From positions 132,533-196,532 of the forward strand of contig DATJBV010000009.1 in NCBI GenBank assembly GCA_035515055.1: a stretch of DNA of 64,000 nt. The letters are read 5' to 3'. The first letter of the stretch is position 1, and every line of letters starts with the position of its first letter. The DNA comes from Pollutimonas sp035515055. Lineage in GTDB: Bacteria > Pseudomonadota > Gammaproteobacteria > Burkholderiales > Burkholderiaceae_B. The translations under genes were made by a program, and so were the position numbers. A model generated the notes under the pieces. The model was not told the origin of the DNA. It did not search any database and saw only the letters and a program-made list of their open reading frames with translations. Shown piece after piece: positions 40,318-49,022 of this stretch.

Positions 40318-41240
40318 CCCAGTGCTCCCGGACTGCTTGCTTCTTGCCGGGCACGCTTGAGAATGCGCTCGATGTGCGCATATCCTTCAAGTGTTTCGAC
40401 CGCGCCGTCCATGCGCGATATGGCGTCGAAATTGCAGGCGATATTCTCTGCGGTGCGTGAGCCCTTGTCCAAATAGATTCCGGGTGTTTCCACTATGGCC
40501 ACTTTGGCATACGTTCCGGCGCCGGCCAGTAAAATCATGCGACTCGGTGCGTCGTCGGACACAAGGAATATGGCAGCCGGTGTGACGAATTCGGGCTGTA
40601 GTTCGTCCAAGGCTTCTTTTTGAAAAAGTTCTTCCGTCATGCGAGTGCCGGCGGTCGGAGCAAGGGCGTTGACTTTGATGCCGTAACGGCTGCCTTCCAG
40701 ATGCAAAACGTTCATCAGGCCGATAAGACCCGCCTTCGCCGCGCCGTAATTGGATTGGCCGAAGTTGCCGAATATCCCGGAGGTCGACGTCGTCATCAGG
40801 ATGCGGCCATATTTCTGTTCGCGCATGGCCGCCCATACCGCCCGCGAGCAATTGCTTGCGCCGAGCAGGTGAACATTGACGACCAGGTTGAAGTCTTGCT
40901 CCGGCATTTTTCCGAAGCTTTTGTCTCGCAGAATACCGGCATTGTTCACGAGAATATCGACTCGGCCCCATGTGTCGATGGTTTGTTTGACCATTTCGTC
41001 CACTTCTTCCTGGTTACAGACATTGGCTGTACTTGCCATTGCCTGGCCGCCGGCGCGAACGATTTGGTCTACCACGGCCTCGGCGGCATCGCTGTCGTGC
41101 CCGTCGCCGTCTCGGCTGCCTCCGAGGTCGTTCACAACGACACGCGCGCCCCGGGCGGCCAGTTCGAGCGCATGGCTACGGCCCAGCCCCTGACCCGCAC
41201 CGGTAACGACAGCCACACGGCCGTCAAATCGAATGCTCAT
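40314..41240 (-). CDS. Short-chain dehydrogenase, MFE-2-like 3-hydroxyacyl-CoA dehydrogenase type
   Basis: A 308-aa NAD(P)-dependent SDR. It has the cofactor motif TGAGQGLGRSHALELAARG, the NNAG motif (ILVNNAGILRD) and the catalytic Ser/Tyr/Lys (TTSTSGIFG, SNYGAAKAG). The VVVNDLGG-type adenine-binding loop and the length resemble the dehydrogenase domain of peroxisomal multifunctional enzyme 2. The ATG at 41240 has GGAG upstream; the frame is open to 41438 but nothing there is conserved. Co-transcribed with the thioesterase; an acyl-CoA synthetase lies upstream in the same direction. Confidence 0.86.
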   Translation of the reverse strand: MSIRFDGRVAVVTGAGQGLGRSHALELAARGARVVVNDLGGSRDGDGHDSDAAEAVVDQIVRAGGQAMASTANVCNQEEVDEMVKQTIDTWGRVDILVNNAGILRDKSFGKMPEQDFNLVVNVHLLGASNCSRAVWAAMREQKYGRILMTTSTSGIFGNFGQSNYGAAKAGLIGLMNVLHLEGSRYGIKVNALAPTAGTRMTEELFQKEALDELQPEFVTPAAIFLVSDDAPSRMILLAGAGTYAKVAIVETPGIYLDKGSRTAENIACNFDAISRMDGAVETLEGYAHIERILKRARQEASSPGALG

Positions 41241-41343
41241 TTTGTTGCTCCAGAAGAGTGATGGTGATGATTTAGCCGACAATCGGAATTGGAGGCCGAT
41301 CGCCGCGCGTTTCGACAGCCTTGCCGTATTGGGGACAAGCCGC

Positions 41344-43008
41344 TTACCGGCCTTTGGCGGGTGCCCGCTGCTGCTCCCTGGCACGTAAGACGTGACGCCG
41401 TATTTTGCCGGTGGTGGTGAGCGGCAGGCTGTCGACAAATTCGATTTCGCGCGGGGTCTGGTACGGCGCCAACCGTGTTCTTACATGCTCCTGCAATTCC
41501 GCCTGCAATGCCTGCGGGTCATGTGCCGCCAGGCCGTTACGCAACACCACGTAAGCTTTGATCAGCGTGCCCCGGGTATTGTCAGGCTTCGGGACGACGG
41601 CCGCATTCGCGACCGCGTCATGGCGCAGCAGGCAGTCTTCGATTTCGCCGGGGCCGATTCGGTATCCGGAGCTTTTGAAGACGTCGTCGCTGCGTCCCGC
41701 GTACCAGTAGTAGCCGTCATCATCGACCGAGGCCAAGTCGCCGGTCAGGCACCAGTTGCCTTTGAATTTTGCCTGCGTGGCCGTTTCATCGCGCCAATAG
41801 CCCAGGAATAGGATCGGGTCGGGGTGCCCGTGCGTGTCGTAGCGATTGAGTGCGATATCGCCGATTTGGCCGGGGGCGCATGGTTCACCGTCGTCGTCCA
41901 GAATAGCCACTTGGTGCCCTGGGTAGGGCCGGCCGATGCTGCCGGGCTTTGCCGGCCACTTCAGGCAACTGTTGCCGACAAGATAATTCATTTCCGTTTG
42001 GCCGAACATTTCATTGGGCGTTATGCCCAGAGCCGTCTGGCACCATTCAAAGACTACCTTGCCGACGCTTTCTCCCGCCGACATGATGGCGCGCAGTTGG
42101 AGTCCGTAATGTGCCCTGGGTGTGGGTTCCTCTTGCATCATCAGCTTGATGGCGGTGGGGAACAGGAACGTATTCGTGACGCGGTAGCGCTGCATGATTT
42201 CCAACGCCCGGGTGACGGAGAAACGGCCCAATGTGCCGACGATGGGATGGCCGAAATACAGCGTTGGCAGAAGCGCATCCATCAGGCCGCCGGTCCATGT
42301 CCAGTCGGCTGGGCTCCAGAAGACGTCGCCCTTTTGCGGAAACCAATTTTGCGACGCAACGAACCCGGGCAAGTTGCCGATGAGGGCACTGTGAGCCAAA
42401 AGCGCCCCTTTGGGCGAGCCGGTGGTGCCGGAGGTATACAGCAACAGCGCCGGGCTGTCGGACTTGGTGGAAAGAGTCTTGAAGGTGATTGGCTGGCGTG
42501 CCAACAGGCTGCGCCACGGGATAACGGTTTCGTGCTGATATTCGAGGGCGATAACCTGGGTAAGGCTGGGGCATTGTGCCTGGGCTTCCAGTAAATCGGG
42601 CGCGGTGCCGGCGTCGACGATCGCCACGCGGGCTTCGGCGTCGCGCAGCCGGATAGCCAGGCCGTCTGCTCCAAAGAGAGCGGACAGCGGCAGGGCAATG
42701 GCCCCGACGCTGAAAATGGCCATATAAGCGACGACGGCCTCGGGGCGTTGCCCCATGACGAGCGCCACGCGATCACCTGGCTTGACGCCCATCTTGATAA
42801 GGCCATTTGCCAGCTGGTTGGTGGTCTCGGACAGGCGTGAAAACGTCCACACTTGGCGATCGCCAGTTTCATTTTCGTGGAAGATCGCGATTTTGCGGCC
42901 TTCCAGCGGGGTCTCCGCCCATCGGTGCACACACGCCTGTGCGATGTTGAATTGAGAGGGGACAAACCACTGGTAAGTCGGGTACAGCTCCGAGTATTGG
43001 TCGTTCAT
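41344..43008 (-). CDS. AMP-binding acyl-CoA synthetase (acetyl-CoA synthetase-like)
   Basis: A 554-aa adenylate-forming enzyme that activates a carboxylic acid with ATP and CoA. The P-loop LLLYTSGTTGSPKGALLAH, the FGQTEMNYLVGN motif, the YRIGPGEIED hinge and the PLTTTGKIRRHVLR catalytic lysine (K in GKIRR) are present in order. It resembles medium-chain or acetoacetyl/acetyl-CoA synthetases of the ACS group; the acid is not predictable. Probably upstream partner of the SDR/thioesterase pair (103-bp gap). Confidence 0.87.
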   Translation of the reverse strand: MNDQYSELYPTYQWFVPSQFNIAQACVHRWAETPLEGRKIAIFHENETGDRQVWTFSRLSETTNQLANGLIKMGVKPGDRVALVMGQRPEAVVAYMAIFSVGAIALPLSALFGADGLAIRLRDAEARVAIVDAGTAPDLLEAQAQCPSLTQVIALEYQHETVIPWRSLLARQPITFKTLSTKSDSPALLLYTSGTTGSPKGALLAHSALIGNLPGFVASQNWFPQKGDVFWSPADWTWTGGLMDALLPTLYFGHPIVGTLGRFSVTRALEIMQRYRVTNTFLFPTAIKLMMQEEPTPRAHYGLQLRAIMSAGESVGKVVFEWCQTALGITPNEMFGQTEMNYLVGNSCLKWPAKPGSIGRPYPGHQVAILDDDGEPCAPGQIGDIALNRYDTHGHPDPILFLGYWRDETATQAKFKGNWCLTGDLASVDDDGYYWYAGRSDDVFKSSGYRIGPGEIEDCLLRHDAVANAAVVPKPDNTRGTLIKAYVVLRNGLAAHDPQALQAELQEHVRTRLAPYQTPREIEFVDSLPLTTTGKIRRHVLRAREQQRAPAKGR

Positions 43009-43124
43009 TATCTTTTGAATTCAACAAGGCGGACAGAAGGTGCAAACTTCTTCAGCCTCAAGCATGAACGACAAGCGGATTCTGTGCAATGCCTGGGATG
43101 GAGAAACCCAGGCATTAAGGGTTT

Positions 43125-43661
43125 TTACGGACGGCTCGGTTTTTTCTTGGCGTCAACCAGCCGAGTGCCCAGGAGGCGGTCATGCAGGAATTGCCCCTCC
43201 GGATCAAACCATGTCCAGATAAATATGCTGAATGGGGCGAATACGATGAGAAGATCTGTTGAGCTATAACCGGTGAGGCGTGACGCCAGCAATACCGCCA
43301 GGGCGGCGAGTAGCGGTATGGGCCAAAGCAGGGCATACCGAAGCATGAGCCGGGGCAGCTCCGGCGTTGCGCCATTGCGTTCGGCCAGGCGGATGTTCCA
43401 CGTTTTCATGGGCAACGTCTGGCCGCCTTTGCGCCAGCACAAGATGAAGTAAATGCCGACGGCCATAAAGACGATGGCTTGCCGCCCGTGCCTGAACATC
43501 AGGCCGTCGCGGCTCTGCGTCAATGTGTCGAATAAATAGCTGGCGACGAAGACCACGCCGAACAGCAATATGCCTTCATACAGCATGCTGGCAAAACGAC
43601 GCAGACGGCTTGGTGCCAGGGGAATGGTGGTGTGGCTGGATTCAGGCATGTCGATGGGCAA
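43125..43661 (-). CDS. RDD family membrane protein
   Basis: A 178-aa integral membrane protein with about four hydrophobic spans. The RDD family name residues are visible as Arg in SRLRRFASMLYEGILL near the first span, and the C-terminal DRLLGTRLVD end is typical of the family. Some RDD proteins act in sodium or proton transport, but for this group no function is known. An in-frame Met at residue 5 is an alternative start. Confidence 0.85.
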   Translation of the reverse strand: MPIDMPESSHTTIPLAPSRLRRFASMLYEGILLFGVVFVASYLFDTLTQSRDGLMFRHGRQAIVFMAVGIYFILCWRKGGQTLPMKTWNIRLAERNGATPELPRLMLRYALLWPIPLLAALAVLLASRLTGYSSTDLLIVFAPFSIFIWTWFDPEGQFLHDRLLGTRLVDAKKKPSRP

Positions 43662-43717
43662 GGGAAGGATAGAGGAGAATGGCCGCTATTATCCCGCAGA
43701 ATGCGCCAGCCAAGAAA

Positions 43718-43738
43718 AAAGCCGCTATATGCGGCTTT
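43718..43738 (-). terminator. Rho-independent terminator after the orphan small gene
   Basis: On the minus strand AAAGCCGC (43731-43738) pairs with GCGGCTTT (43718-43725) across a 5-nt loop, followed by a T run (AAGAAAAAA on the plus strand, 43712-43720). It ends transcription coming from the small gene at 43770-43955. Confidence 0.85.
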
Positions 43739-43769
43739 GGCGGTTTCGGCGAGCGTGCTCGACCGGACT

Positions 43770-43955
43770 TCAGCTTACTGAGTTGACAGTAGTGTGGCTT
43801 ACCGTCTTTGTGCTTCCCACCAGGGCAGCCAGTTTGGAGTACAGCTTCTTGAAAGAGACAGCCGGCTTGAAGCGGAGCTGTTCTTCGATCGCCTGTTGCA
43901 TCAGTTGGCGCTCGAGTTCATCTGTTAAACGGGTGTTCTTGCCTACGTTAATCAC
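43770..43955 (-). CDS. Orphan small protein under tandem palindromic operators
   Basis: A 61-residue product starts at a GTG (43955) with AGAGGT about 7 bases upstream; the same frame is open to a TTG at 43994, which would add 13 residues but lies on the operator. The protein begins INVGKNTRLTDELERQLMQQ and continues with a helical basic segment FKKLYSKLAALVGSTKT. I recognise no family; the size and helix pattern would allow a small DNA-binding or antitoxin-like protein. It has its own promoter (TTGCTT-17-TATACT), two operators and a terminator, with no partner gene on either side. Confidence 0.6.
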   Translation of the reverse strand: MINVGKNTRLTDELERQLMQQAIEEQLRFKPAVSFKKLYSKLAALVGSTKTVSHTTVNSVS

Positions 43956-43994
43956 AATGGACCTCTTTGCTTGGATAATGAACGTTTCGTTCAA

Positions 43995-44034
43995 GGGTTA
44001 ACCCCAGTATAGGGTTAACCCTGCACATAAGCAA
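43995..44034 (-). promoter_or_regulatory. Promoter with two GGGTTAACCC operators
   Basis: Two copies of the palindrome GGGTTAACCC lie at 43995-44004 and 44012-44021 (the second is AGGGTTAACCCT over 12 bp). On the minus strand a -35 TTGCTT (44029-44034) and a -10 TATACT (44006-44011) are 17 bp apart. One palindrome fills the spacer and the other lies right after the -10, the classic layout for repression of this promoter. Confidence 0.6.
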
Positions 44035-44075
44035 GAGGTATCTACGATGCTGCGCGGATTAGTGCGAAATTGCAA

Positions 44076-45506
44076 CTATTTGTCTCGATAGCCGGCTGCG
44101 ACCATCTCAAAACTGAACAGACGGCAATCGAGCGACCCGTTGTAGACGGGAAAGCGCCGTAAAGGCTTCAGGCGAAGCCGTTTGGGAAGATCCATATCGC
44201 TGGAGATGATATTGATGCTCCAGCCGCTGTAGTTCTGCTTCAGATTTTGGGACCAGGCGCGCCATAGTCCGCTATCGTCTTCGTCCGGCAAGCGTTCGCC
44301 GTAGGGTGGATTGGTGACCAACCATCCCGTTTCCGCTGGCGGCGATACCAAGCGAGCATCGCCTATGTTGAATCGGATGCAGTCCGGCGCCAGCCCCGCG
44401 CGGTCCATGTTTCTTTGGGCGGCTTCGATGGCTTCCGGATCGAGATCGTATCCAACGATAGGACTGTCGAGACGCGTGGCAATTCGCGATCTGGCTTCAT
44501 CTTTCAAGTCGTACCAGTGGTGTGCGTTATGGTTGCGCAGCCGTTCAAACCCGAAGGGTCTCGAGATACCTGCCGGAACACCGAGCGCTATCCAGGCCGC
44601 CTCGATCAATATGGTGCCGCTCCCGCAGAATGGGTCGATCAATGCCTCGGCGGGATTCCAGCCGGACAAGGCCAGCAAGCCGGCGGCAAGATTCTCGCGC
44701 AAGGGAGCTTCGCCCTTGTCGAGCCGCCAGCCGCGCTTGAAGAGAGACTCGCCAGAGGTGTCGAGGTAGAGAGTAGCCGTCGTCTCATCCAGGAAAAGAT
44801 GGACGCGGGCATCTGGGCGAACGGTGTCGATGTCGGGGCGCTCACCTTCCCGTTCGCGCAGGCGGTCGCAAATTCCGTCTTTTGCCCGAAGATTGCAAAA
44901 CTGCAAGCTTTGCATGGGGCTGCGAATGGCCGAGGTATCGACGCGCAAGGTTTGCTCCGCGCCAAACCAGCGCTCCCACGGTGTCCGCAGCGCAAGGTCG
45001 AGAATGTCATCTTCGTGGTAGGCAGGGCCGTGGGCCACCTGCACAAGAACACGGGTGGCGAGCCGGGAATACAGATTGGCGCGCAGTATGCCGGTCCAGT
45101 CGGTATGGAAGTGGCAGCCGGCGCGGCCCGGCTGAGCATCATCGAAGCCAAGCGCCTGCATTTCCGCCACTAGGGCGTCTTCAAGGCCTTGTGGGCAGGG
45201 GGTAAAGACAGGAAAAATTTCGGTTTCGACAGGTGCGCGCGAACGTCGTGCGCCTGCGCGCGGCGTATCGTGTTGGCTGCGCGGCTGCGGATGATCCTGC
45301 GACATCCGGGGCTCGGCCCGTTGCGGTGCCGCTTCCTGCCGCGGCGGCTGTTGCGGTGCGCGTTGTTGGTCGCGTAGCCGTTCCTGCTGCGCCACCTGGC
45401 GCGCGCGGGCGCCCGTACGCTTGCGCGGCTCGGCATCGGCGCTCGGCGCGGCCGTCGCGTTTTTTTTCTTGAGGGTGAGGGTCTTGCCGGGTTTGACGTC
45501 AGTCAT
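44076..45506 (-). CDS. THUMP-domain class I RNA methyltransferase, RlmL-like
   Basis: A 476-aa enzyme resembling the N-terminal half of E. coli RlmL, which forms m2G2445 in 23S rRNA. Order: a basic Gln/Arg/Pro-rich tail (residues 1-95), a THUMP RNA-binding domain (FTPCPQGLEDALVAEM..., KDGICDRLRE), and the methyltransferase domain with DPFCGSGTILIEAAW (SAM site) and the catalytic TNPPYGERL. The RlmK half found fused in E. coli is absent. Last gene of the leuS-lptE-holA-proA-hemJ run. Confidence 0.88.
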   Translation of the reverse strand: MTDVKPGKTLTLKKKNATAAPSADAEPRKRTGARARQVAQQERLRDQQRAPQQPPRQEAAPQRAEPRMSQDHPQPRSQHDTPRAGARRSRAPVETEIFPVFTPCPQGLEDALVAEMQALGFDDAQPGRAGCHFHTDWTGILRANLYSRLATRVLVQVAHGPAYHEDDILDLALRTPWERWFGAEQTLRVDTSAIRSPMQSLQFCNLRAKDGICDRLREREGERPDIDTVRPDARVHLFLDETTATLYLDTSGESLFKRGWRLDKGEAPLRENLAAGLLALSGWNPAEALIDPFCGSGTILIEAAWIALGVPAGISRPFGFERLRNHNAHHWYDLKDEARSRIATRLDSPIVGYDLDPEAIEAAQRNMDRAGLAPDCIRFNIGDARLVSPPAETGWLVTNPPYGERLPDEDDSGLWRAWSQNLKQNYSGWSINIISSDMDLPKRLRLKPLRRFPVYNGSLDCRLFSFEMVAAGYRDK

Positions 45507-45520
45507 GATTCCAGGGGTGC

Positions 45521-45937
45521 TTAAAAAGGCCTTGCCACGACCAGGGCGATCACGGTCAGCAGCAGAAGTACCGGTATTTCGTTAAACCATCGGTAATAGC
45601 GATGGCTATGAGTATTCTTGTCTTGTTCGAATCTTTTCAGCATGCGTCCGCAAGCCAGGTGGTAAACGACCAGCAGCGCGACGGCGGCCAATTTGGCATG
45701 CATCCATGCCTGGCCTTGGCCTATGCCATAGCCCAGGAAGAGCCATAGGCCGAATACGATTGCCAGGGCGGCAATGGGTGTCATGAAACGATAAAGCCGG
45801 CGTGCCATGCCCACCAGGCAAGTTGCAGTGGGCTTATCGTGGGCCTGGGCCAGGTTTACGTAAATGCGAGGCAGGTAAAACAGGCCGGCAAACCATGAGG
45901 TGACAAAAAGAAGATGAAAGACTTTGATCCAAAGCAT
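45521..45937 (-). CDS. hemJ: Protoporphyrinogen oxidase HemJ
   Basis: A 138-aa membrane protein of the HemJ (UPF0093/CopD-like) family that oxidises protoporphyrinogen IX in heme synthesis. It has four spans and the conserved residues of the family: the N-terminal His in WIKVFHLLFVTSWFAGLFYLPR, and the His/Lys in WMHAKLAAVALL. The short length and the FAGLFYLPR motif favour HemJ over copper-resistance CopD. It lies between proA and the RlmL-like gene, with gaps of 12 and 14 bp. Confidence 0.85.
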   Translation of the reverse strand: MLWIKVFHLLFVTSWFAGLFYLPRIYVNLAQAHDKPTATCLVGMARRLYRFMTPIAALAIVFGLWLFLGYGIGQGQAWMHAKLAAVALLVVYHLACGRMLKRFEQDKNTHSHRYYRWFNEIPVLLLLTVIALVVARPF

Positions 45938-45949
45938 AGTGGCGCCGGC

Positions 45950-47248
45950 TTACCCGCGTAGTTGACCGTCGCCGGCAAGTACCCATTTCAAGGTAGTCAG
46001 TCCATCCAGGCCGACAGGACCGCGGGCGTGCAGCCGGTTGGTCGAAATGCCGATCTCGGCGCCCAGCCCGTATTCATAGCCGTCGGCAAAGCACGTAGGC
46101 AGGTTCACGTAGACCGAACTGGAGTCGACTTCCCGCTGGAAGCGCGTGGCGGCGTGCAGGTCTTCGGTGACGATCGCCTCGGTGTGCTCGGAGCTGTACT
46201 GGGCGATATGGTCGATGGCCTGGTCGAGGCTGTCGACCACCCGGATCGCGAGTATGGGCGCCAGGTATTCCGTACGCCAGTCCTCTTCGGTGGCTGCCTT
46301 GGCTTGGGGGAGAATGGCCATGGTCCGGGCGCAGCCGCGTAATTCAACACCCTTGTCCGTCAGGGTCTTGCCGAGCCGGGGCAATATCGACGGCGCGATG
46401 TCTGCGTGAACCAACAGCGTTTCCATCGCACCGCAAATGCCGTAACGATACGTCTTGGCGTTGACGGCAATGTCGTGGGCCTTGTCCAGGTCGGCGGCTG
46501 CATCCACATAGATGTGGCAATTGCCGTCCAGGTGTTTAATGAGCGGTACCTTGGCTTCGGCGCTGAGCCGCGCAATCAGGCCTTTTCCGCCTCGGGGCAC
46601 GATCACGTCGATATAGTCGGTAAGGGTAATCAACTGCCCCACGGCAGCGCGATCGGTGGTGGCAACGACCTGCACCGCGTGGGGGGGCAGGCCGGCTTCA
46701 TCCAGGCCGCGGCGGATGATCTCGCCGAGCGCCATGTTCGAATGAAACGCTTCGCTGCCGCCGCGCAGTATGGTTGCGTTACCCGACTTCAGGCATAACG
46801 CGGCGGCATCCACCGTTACGTTGGGCCGCGACTCGTAGATAATGCCGATGACGCCCAAGGGCACGCGCATTTGTGCCACGCTCATGCCATTTGGCCGCAT
46901 GGTGGTTGCGGTAAGGCTGCCGATGGGATCGGGCATGTCGGCAATCTGCCGCAGGCCGATTGCCATGGTTGCAACGGCCTGGTCCGACAATGTCAGGCGG
47001 TCGAGCAGGGCGGGGGCTAGGTTGCTGGCACGGGCCGATGCCAGGTCCTGCTCATTTGCAGCCTGTAGCTGTGATTGGCTGGCGAGCAAATGCCTGGACA
47101 TCGCCCTTAAGGCATCCGCCTTGGCCTTGCCCGAAGCGTTGCGCATGATGCGTGCGGCCCGGCGCGCTTGCTTGCCCAGCGCAACGATGTCGGAAGTAAT
47201 GGTGTCGCCCAGGTCGGGCGGCATAGCGGAAGCGATAGATTTTGTCAT
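45950..47248 (-). CDS. proA: Gamma-glutamyl phosphate reductase ProA
   Basis: Second enzyme of proline synthesis, reducing glutamyl-5-phosphate with NADPH to the semialdehyde. The 432-aa protein shows PLGVIGIIYESRPNVTVDAA, LKSGNATILRGGSEA, the VPRGGKGLIARL segment, and the active-site cysteine in YGICGAMETLLVH. The C-terminal GLGAEIGISTNRLHARGPVG is the ProA signature. It follows holA after 30 bp. Confidence 0.95.
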   Translation of the reverse strand: MTKSIASAMPPDLGDTITSDIVALGKQARRAARIMRNASGKAKADALRAMSRHLLASQSQLQAANEQDLASARASNLAPALLDRLTLSDQAVATMAIGLRQIADMPDPIGSLTATTMRPNGMSVAQMRVPLGVIGIIYESRPNVTVDAAALCLKSGNATILRGGSEAFHSNMALGEIIRRGLDEAGLPPHAVQVVATTDRAAVGQLITLTDYIDVIVPRGGKGLIARLSAEAKVPLIKHLDGNCHIYVDAAADLDKAHDIAVNAKTYRYGICGAMETLLVHADIAPSILPRLGKTLTDKGVELRGCARTMAILPQAKAATEEDWRTEYLAPILAIRVVDSLDQAIDHIAQYSSEHTEAIVTEDLHAATRFQREVDSSSVYVNLPTCFADGYEYGLGAEIGISTNRLHARGPVGLDGLTTLKWVLAGDGQLRG

Positions 47249-47278
47249 GGCAGTCGGAGTAGTGAAGCGTTACCGCAA

Positions 47279-48334
47279 TTATCCCCGCTTTTTGCTTACC
47301 GCAACGCGCAAGGCAAGTCGCGCCAACTCTTCCCAGGGATCGTCGAGCCTGCCCGCAACCTTCAACCCTTTCACGAGTCGATCAATATCGTGGGCATGCT
47401 GCACCGCTGCGGGCCAGGACTGGGGCGGTACACGGTTCAGCGCCTGGCGCAGGAGTTGTTCGCGGGGACCAAACACGCGCTGGCGGCGCATTTCCGATGA
47501 TAAATCCTGTCCGGCGGCCTGCGCTCCGGCCAAGCGCGCCAATACGCGCACCTCGTCGCCCACCGCCCACAATACCAAGGGGAGCGCCTCGCCCTCGGCG
47601 CGCAGCCCGGCCAATACAGTCAGGGCGCGGGCGGCATTGCCGGCGAGCATGGCGTCGCGCAAGGCGAAGACGTCGTAGCGAGCGACGTTCAGGACGGCTC
47701 GTTCGACATCGGCGGCGTCAATGCGGCCCTTGGGATACAACAAGGCAAGTTTCTGGACTTCTTGAAAAGCCGCGAGCAGATTGCCTTCGACTTTGTCCGC
47801 CATCCATTCCAGCGTGGCCGAGTCGAGCTGCTGCTCCTGGCGTGCCAGGCGCTCGCCTATCCAACGAGGCAACTGCTGGCGCTCTATAGTTGCAATGTCG
47901 ACCCACGTGCCGGTTTGTGCAAGTTGCTCGGCCCACTTGGCGCCGCGGGTGGCCTTGTCCAGGCGGGGCAGGCTTATCATTACGATGGTATCGACGAGCC
48001 GCCCATCATGGAGCATTGCGCACAACTTCTGCAGAGTGTCGGCGCCGTATCTTCCCGGCTTCCCTGTGGGGATGGCAACGTCAATAAGCCGACGCTCCCC
48101 GAATAGCGATACGTTCTGGGTGGCGCCTATCAGGGCCGACCAGTCGCTGCGCGCATCCATGATCAAGCTGATGCGCTCGGCATAGCCCGCCCGCCCGGCG
48201 CCGGACCTCAGCCCGTCTGACGCTTCGGTCACAAGTAGAGGCTCGTCGCCCGAGACAATGTAGAGCGGGTCCAGCGCAGGCGGCGTCGCCTTGAGCTGTT
48301 GAGCAAGACCATTGATATCCAGTCGGCGTCCCAT
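47279..48334 (-). CDS. holA: DNA polymerase III delta subunit HolA
   Basis: Clamp-loader subunit that opens the beta clamp. The 351-aa protein begins MGRRLDINGLAQQL with the family segment PLYIVSGDEPLLVTEA, an AAA+-like fold lacking a functional P-loop, and the C-terminal helical collar domain (LARLALRVAVSKK end). The start at 48334 follows lptE by 5 bp; a longer frame to 48382 overlaps lptE. Confidence 0.92.
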   Translation of the reverse strand: MGRRLDINGLAQQLKATPPALDPLYIVSGDEPLLVTEASDGLRSGAGRAGYAERISLIMDARSDWSALIGATQNVSLFGERRLIDVAIPTGKPGRYGADTLQKLCAMLHDGRLVDTIVMISLPRLDKATRGAKWAEQLAQTGTWVDIATIERQQLPRWIGERLARQEQQLDSATLEWMADKVEGNLLAAFQEVQKLALLYPKGRIDAADVERAVLNVARYDVFALRDAMLAGNAARALTVLAGLRAEGEALPLVLWAVGDEVRVLARLAGAQAAGQDLSSEMRRQRVFGPREQLLRQALNRVPPQSWPAAVQHAHDIDRLVKGLKVAGRLDDPWEELARLALRVAVSKKRG

Positions 48335-48339
48335 GGGCG

Positions 48340-49014
48340 CTAGCGCATGCCCGCACCCGACTCGATGCGAGGGGAACCCCATGGCGTGACCGAGGGAGTT
48401 GGCTGCGAAGACGGCAAGGGCGCCGTGCTGGCGGGATTTTCGTCGACGGGTAAAGACTCGGCGTTGGCAAAGGCCTGGACGACATCAGGCGATGTCAGCA
48501 GGCGAACGATGCGATCAACGAGCGATTGCTCCATTTCCAGGAACACTGTGGCGATTTCGCCTTGTTTAGCCTGCACGATGTTGGGGTCGTAGGGAACTTC
48601 ACGCGTCGAGCGGATGGTTGTAGGAGGCAACAGCAAGTGATTTTGCGCGTCGGTCAACTGAAAGATGAACTCGAGGTTGAGCTCGTACTCTTCGACCTGC
48701 CCTTGGGCATTGATGGACAGCTCGTGCAATGACTGGTGATTGGACAGCTGCAAAAGCTTGACCTGCGCATCGGCTGGCTCGCTCACAAAACGGGTGTTGG
48801 GCGAACTGGCAATGACGGCCCGGCGCATGGATGCGCCGAACGCCGAGTTCTCCGTGATGTTGGTATAGATGGTGGTGAACGGCAGCGGCGAGACACCTTT
48901 CAACCGAAAACCGCAGGCGGCCAGCAATACGCAGAGCGCAACGCAGGCCAGCCCGCGCCAGTAACGTTGCGATGGCCAGGAAAGCGGGGACAACGGGTGC
49001 GTAGGGCTTTGCAT
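48340..49014 (-). CDS. lptE: LPS-assembly lipoprotein LptE
   Basis: Outer-membrane lipoprotein plug of the LptDE translocon for lipopolysaccharide. The 224-aa precursor has a lipobox LLAACGF with the acylated Cys near residue 34, then the GFRLKGVSPLPF segment typical for LptE and a beta-alpha domain. A C-terminal Pro/Ser/Thr-rich tail of about 30 residues follows the fold. It sits 8 bp after leuS and before holA, the standard leuS-lptE-holA order. Confidence 0.93.
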   Translation of the reverse strand: MQSPTHPLSPLSWPSQRYWRGLACVALCVLLAACGFRLKGVSPLPFTTIYTNITENSAFGASMRRAVIASSPNTRFVSEPADAQVKLLQLSNHQSLHELSINAQGQVEEYELNLEFIFQLTDAQNHLLLPPTTIRSTREVPYDPNIVQAKQGEIATVFLEMEQSLVDRIVRLLTSPDVVQAFANAESLPVDENPASTAPLPSSQPTPSVTPWGSPRIESGAGMR

Positions 49015-49022
49015 GCCTGATT

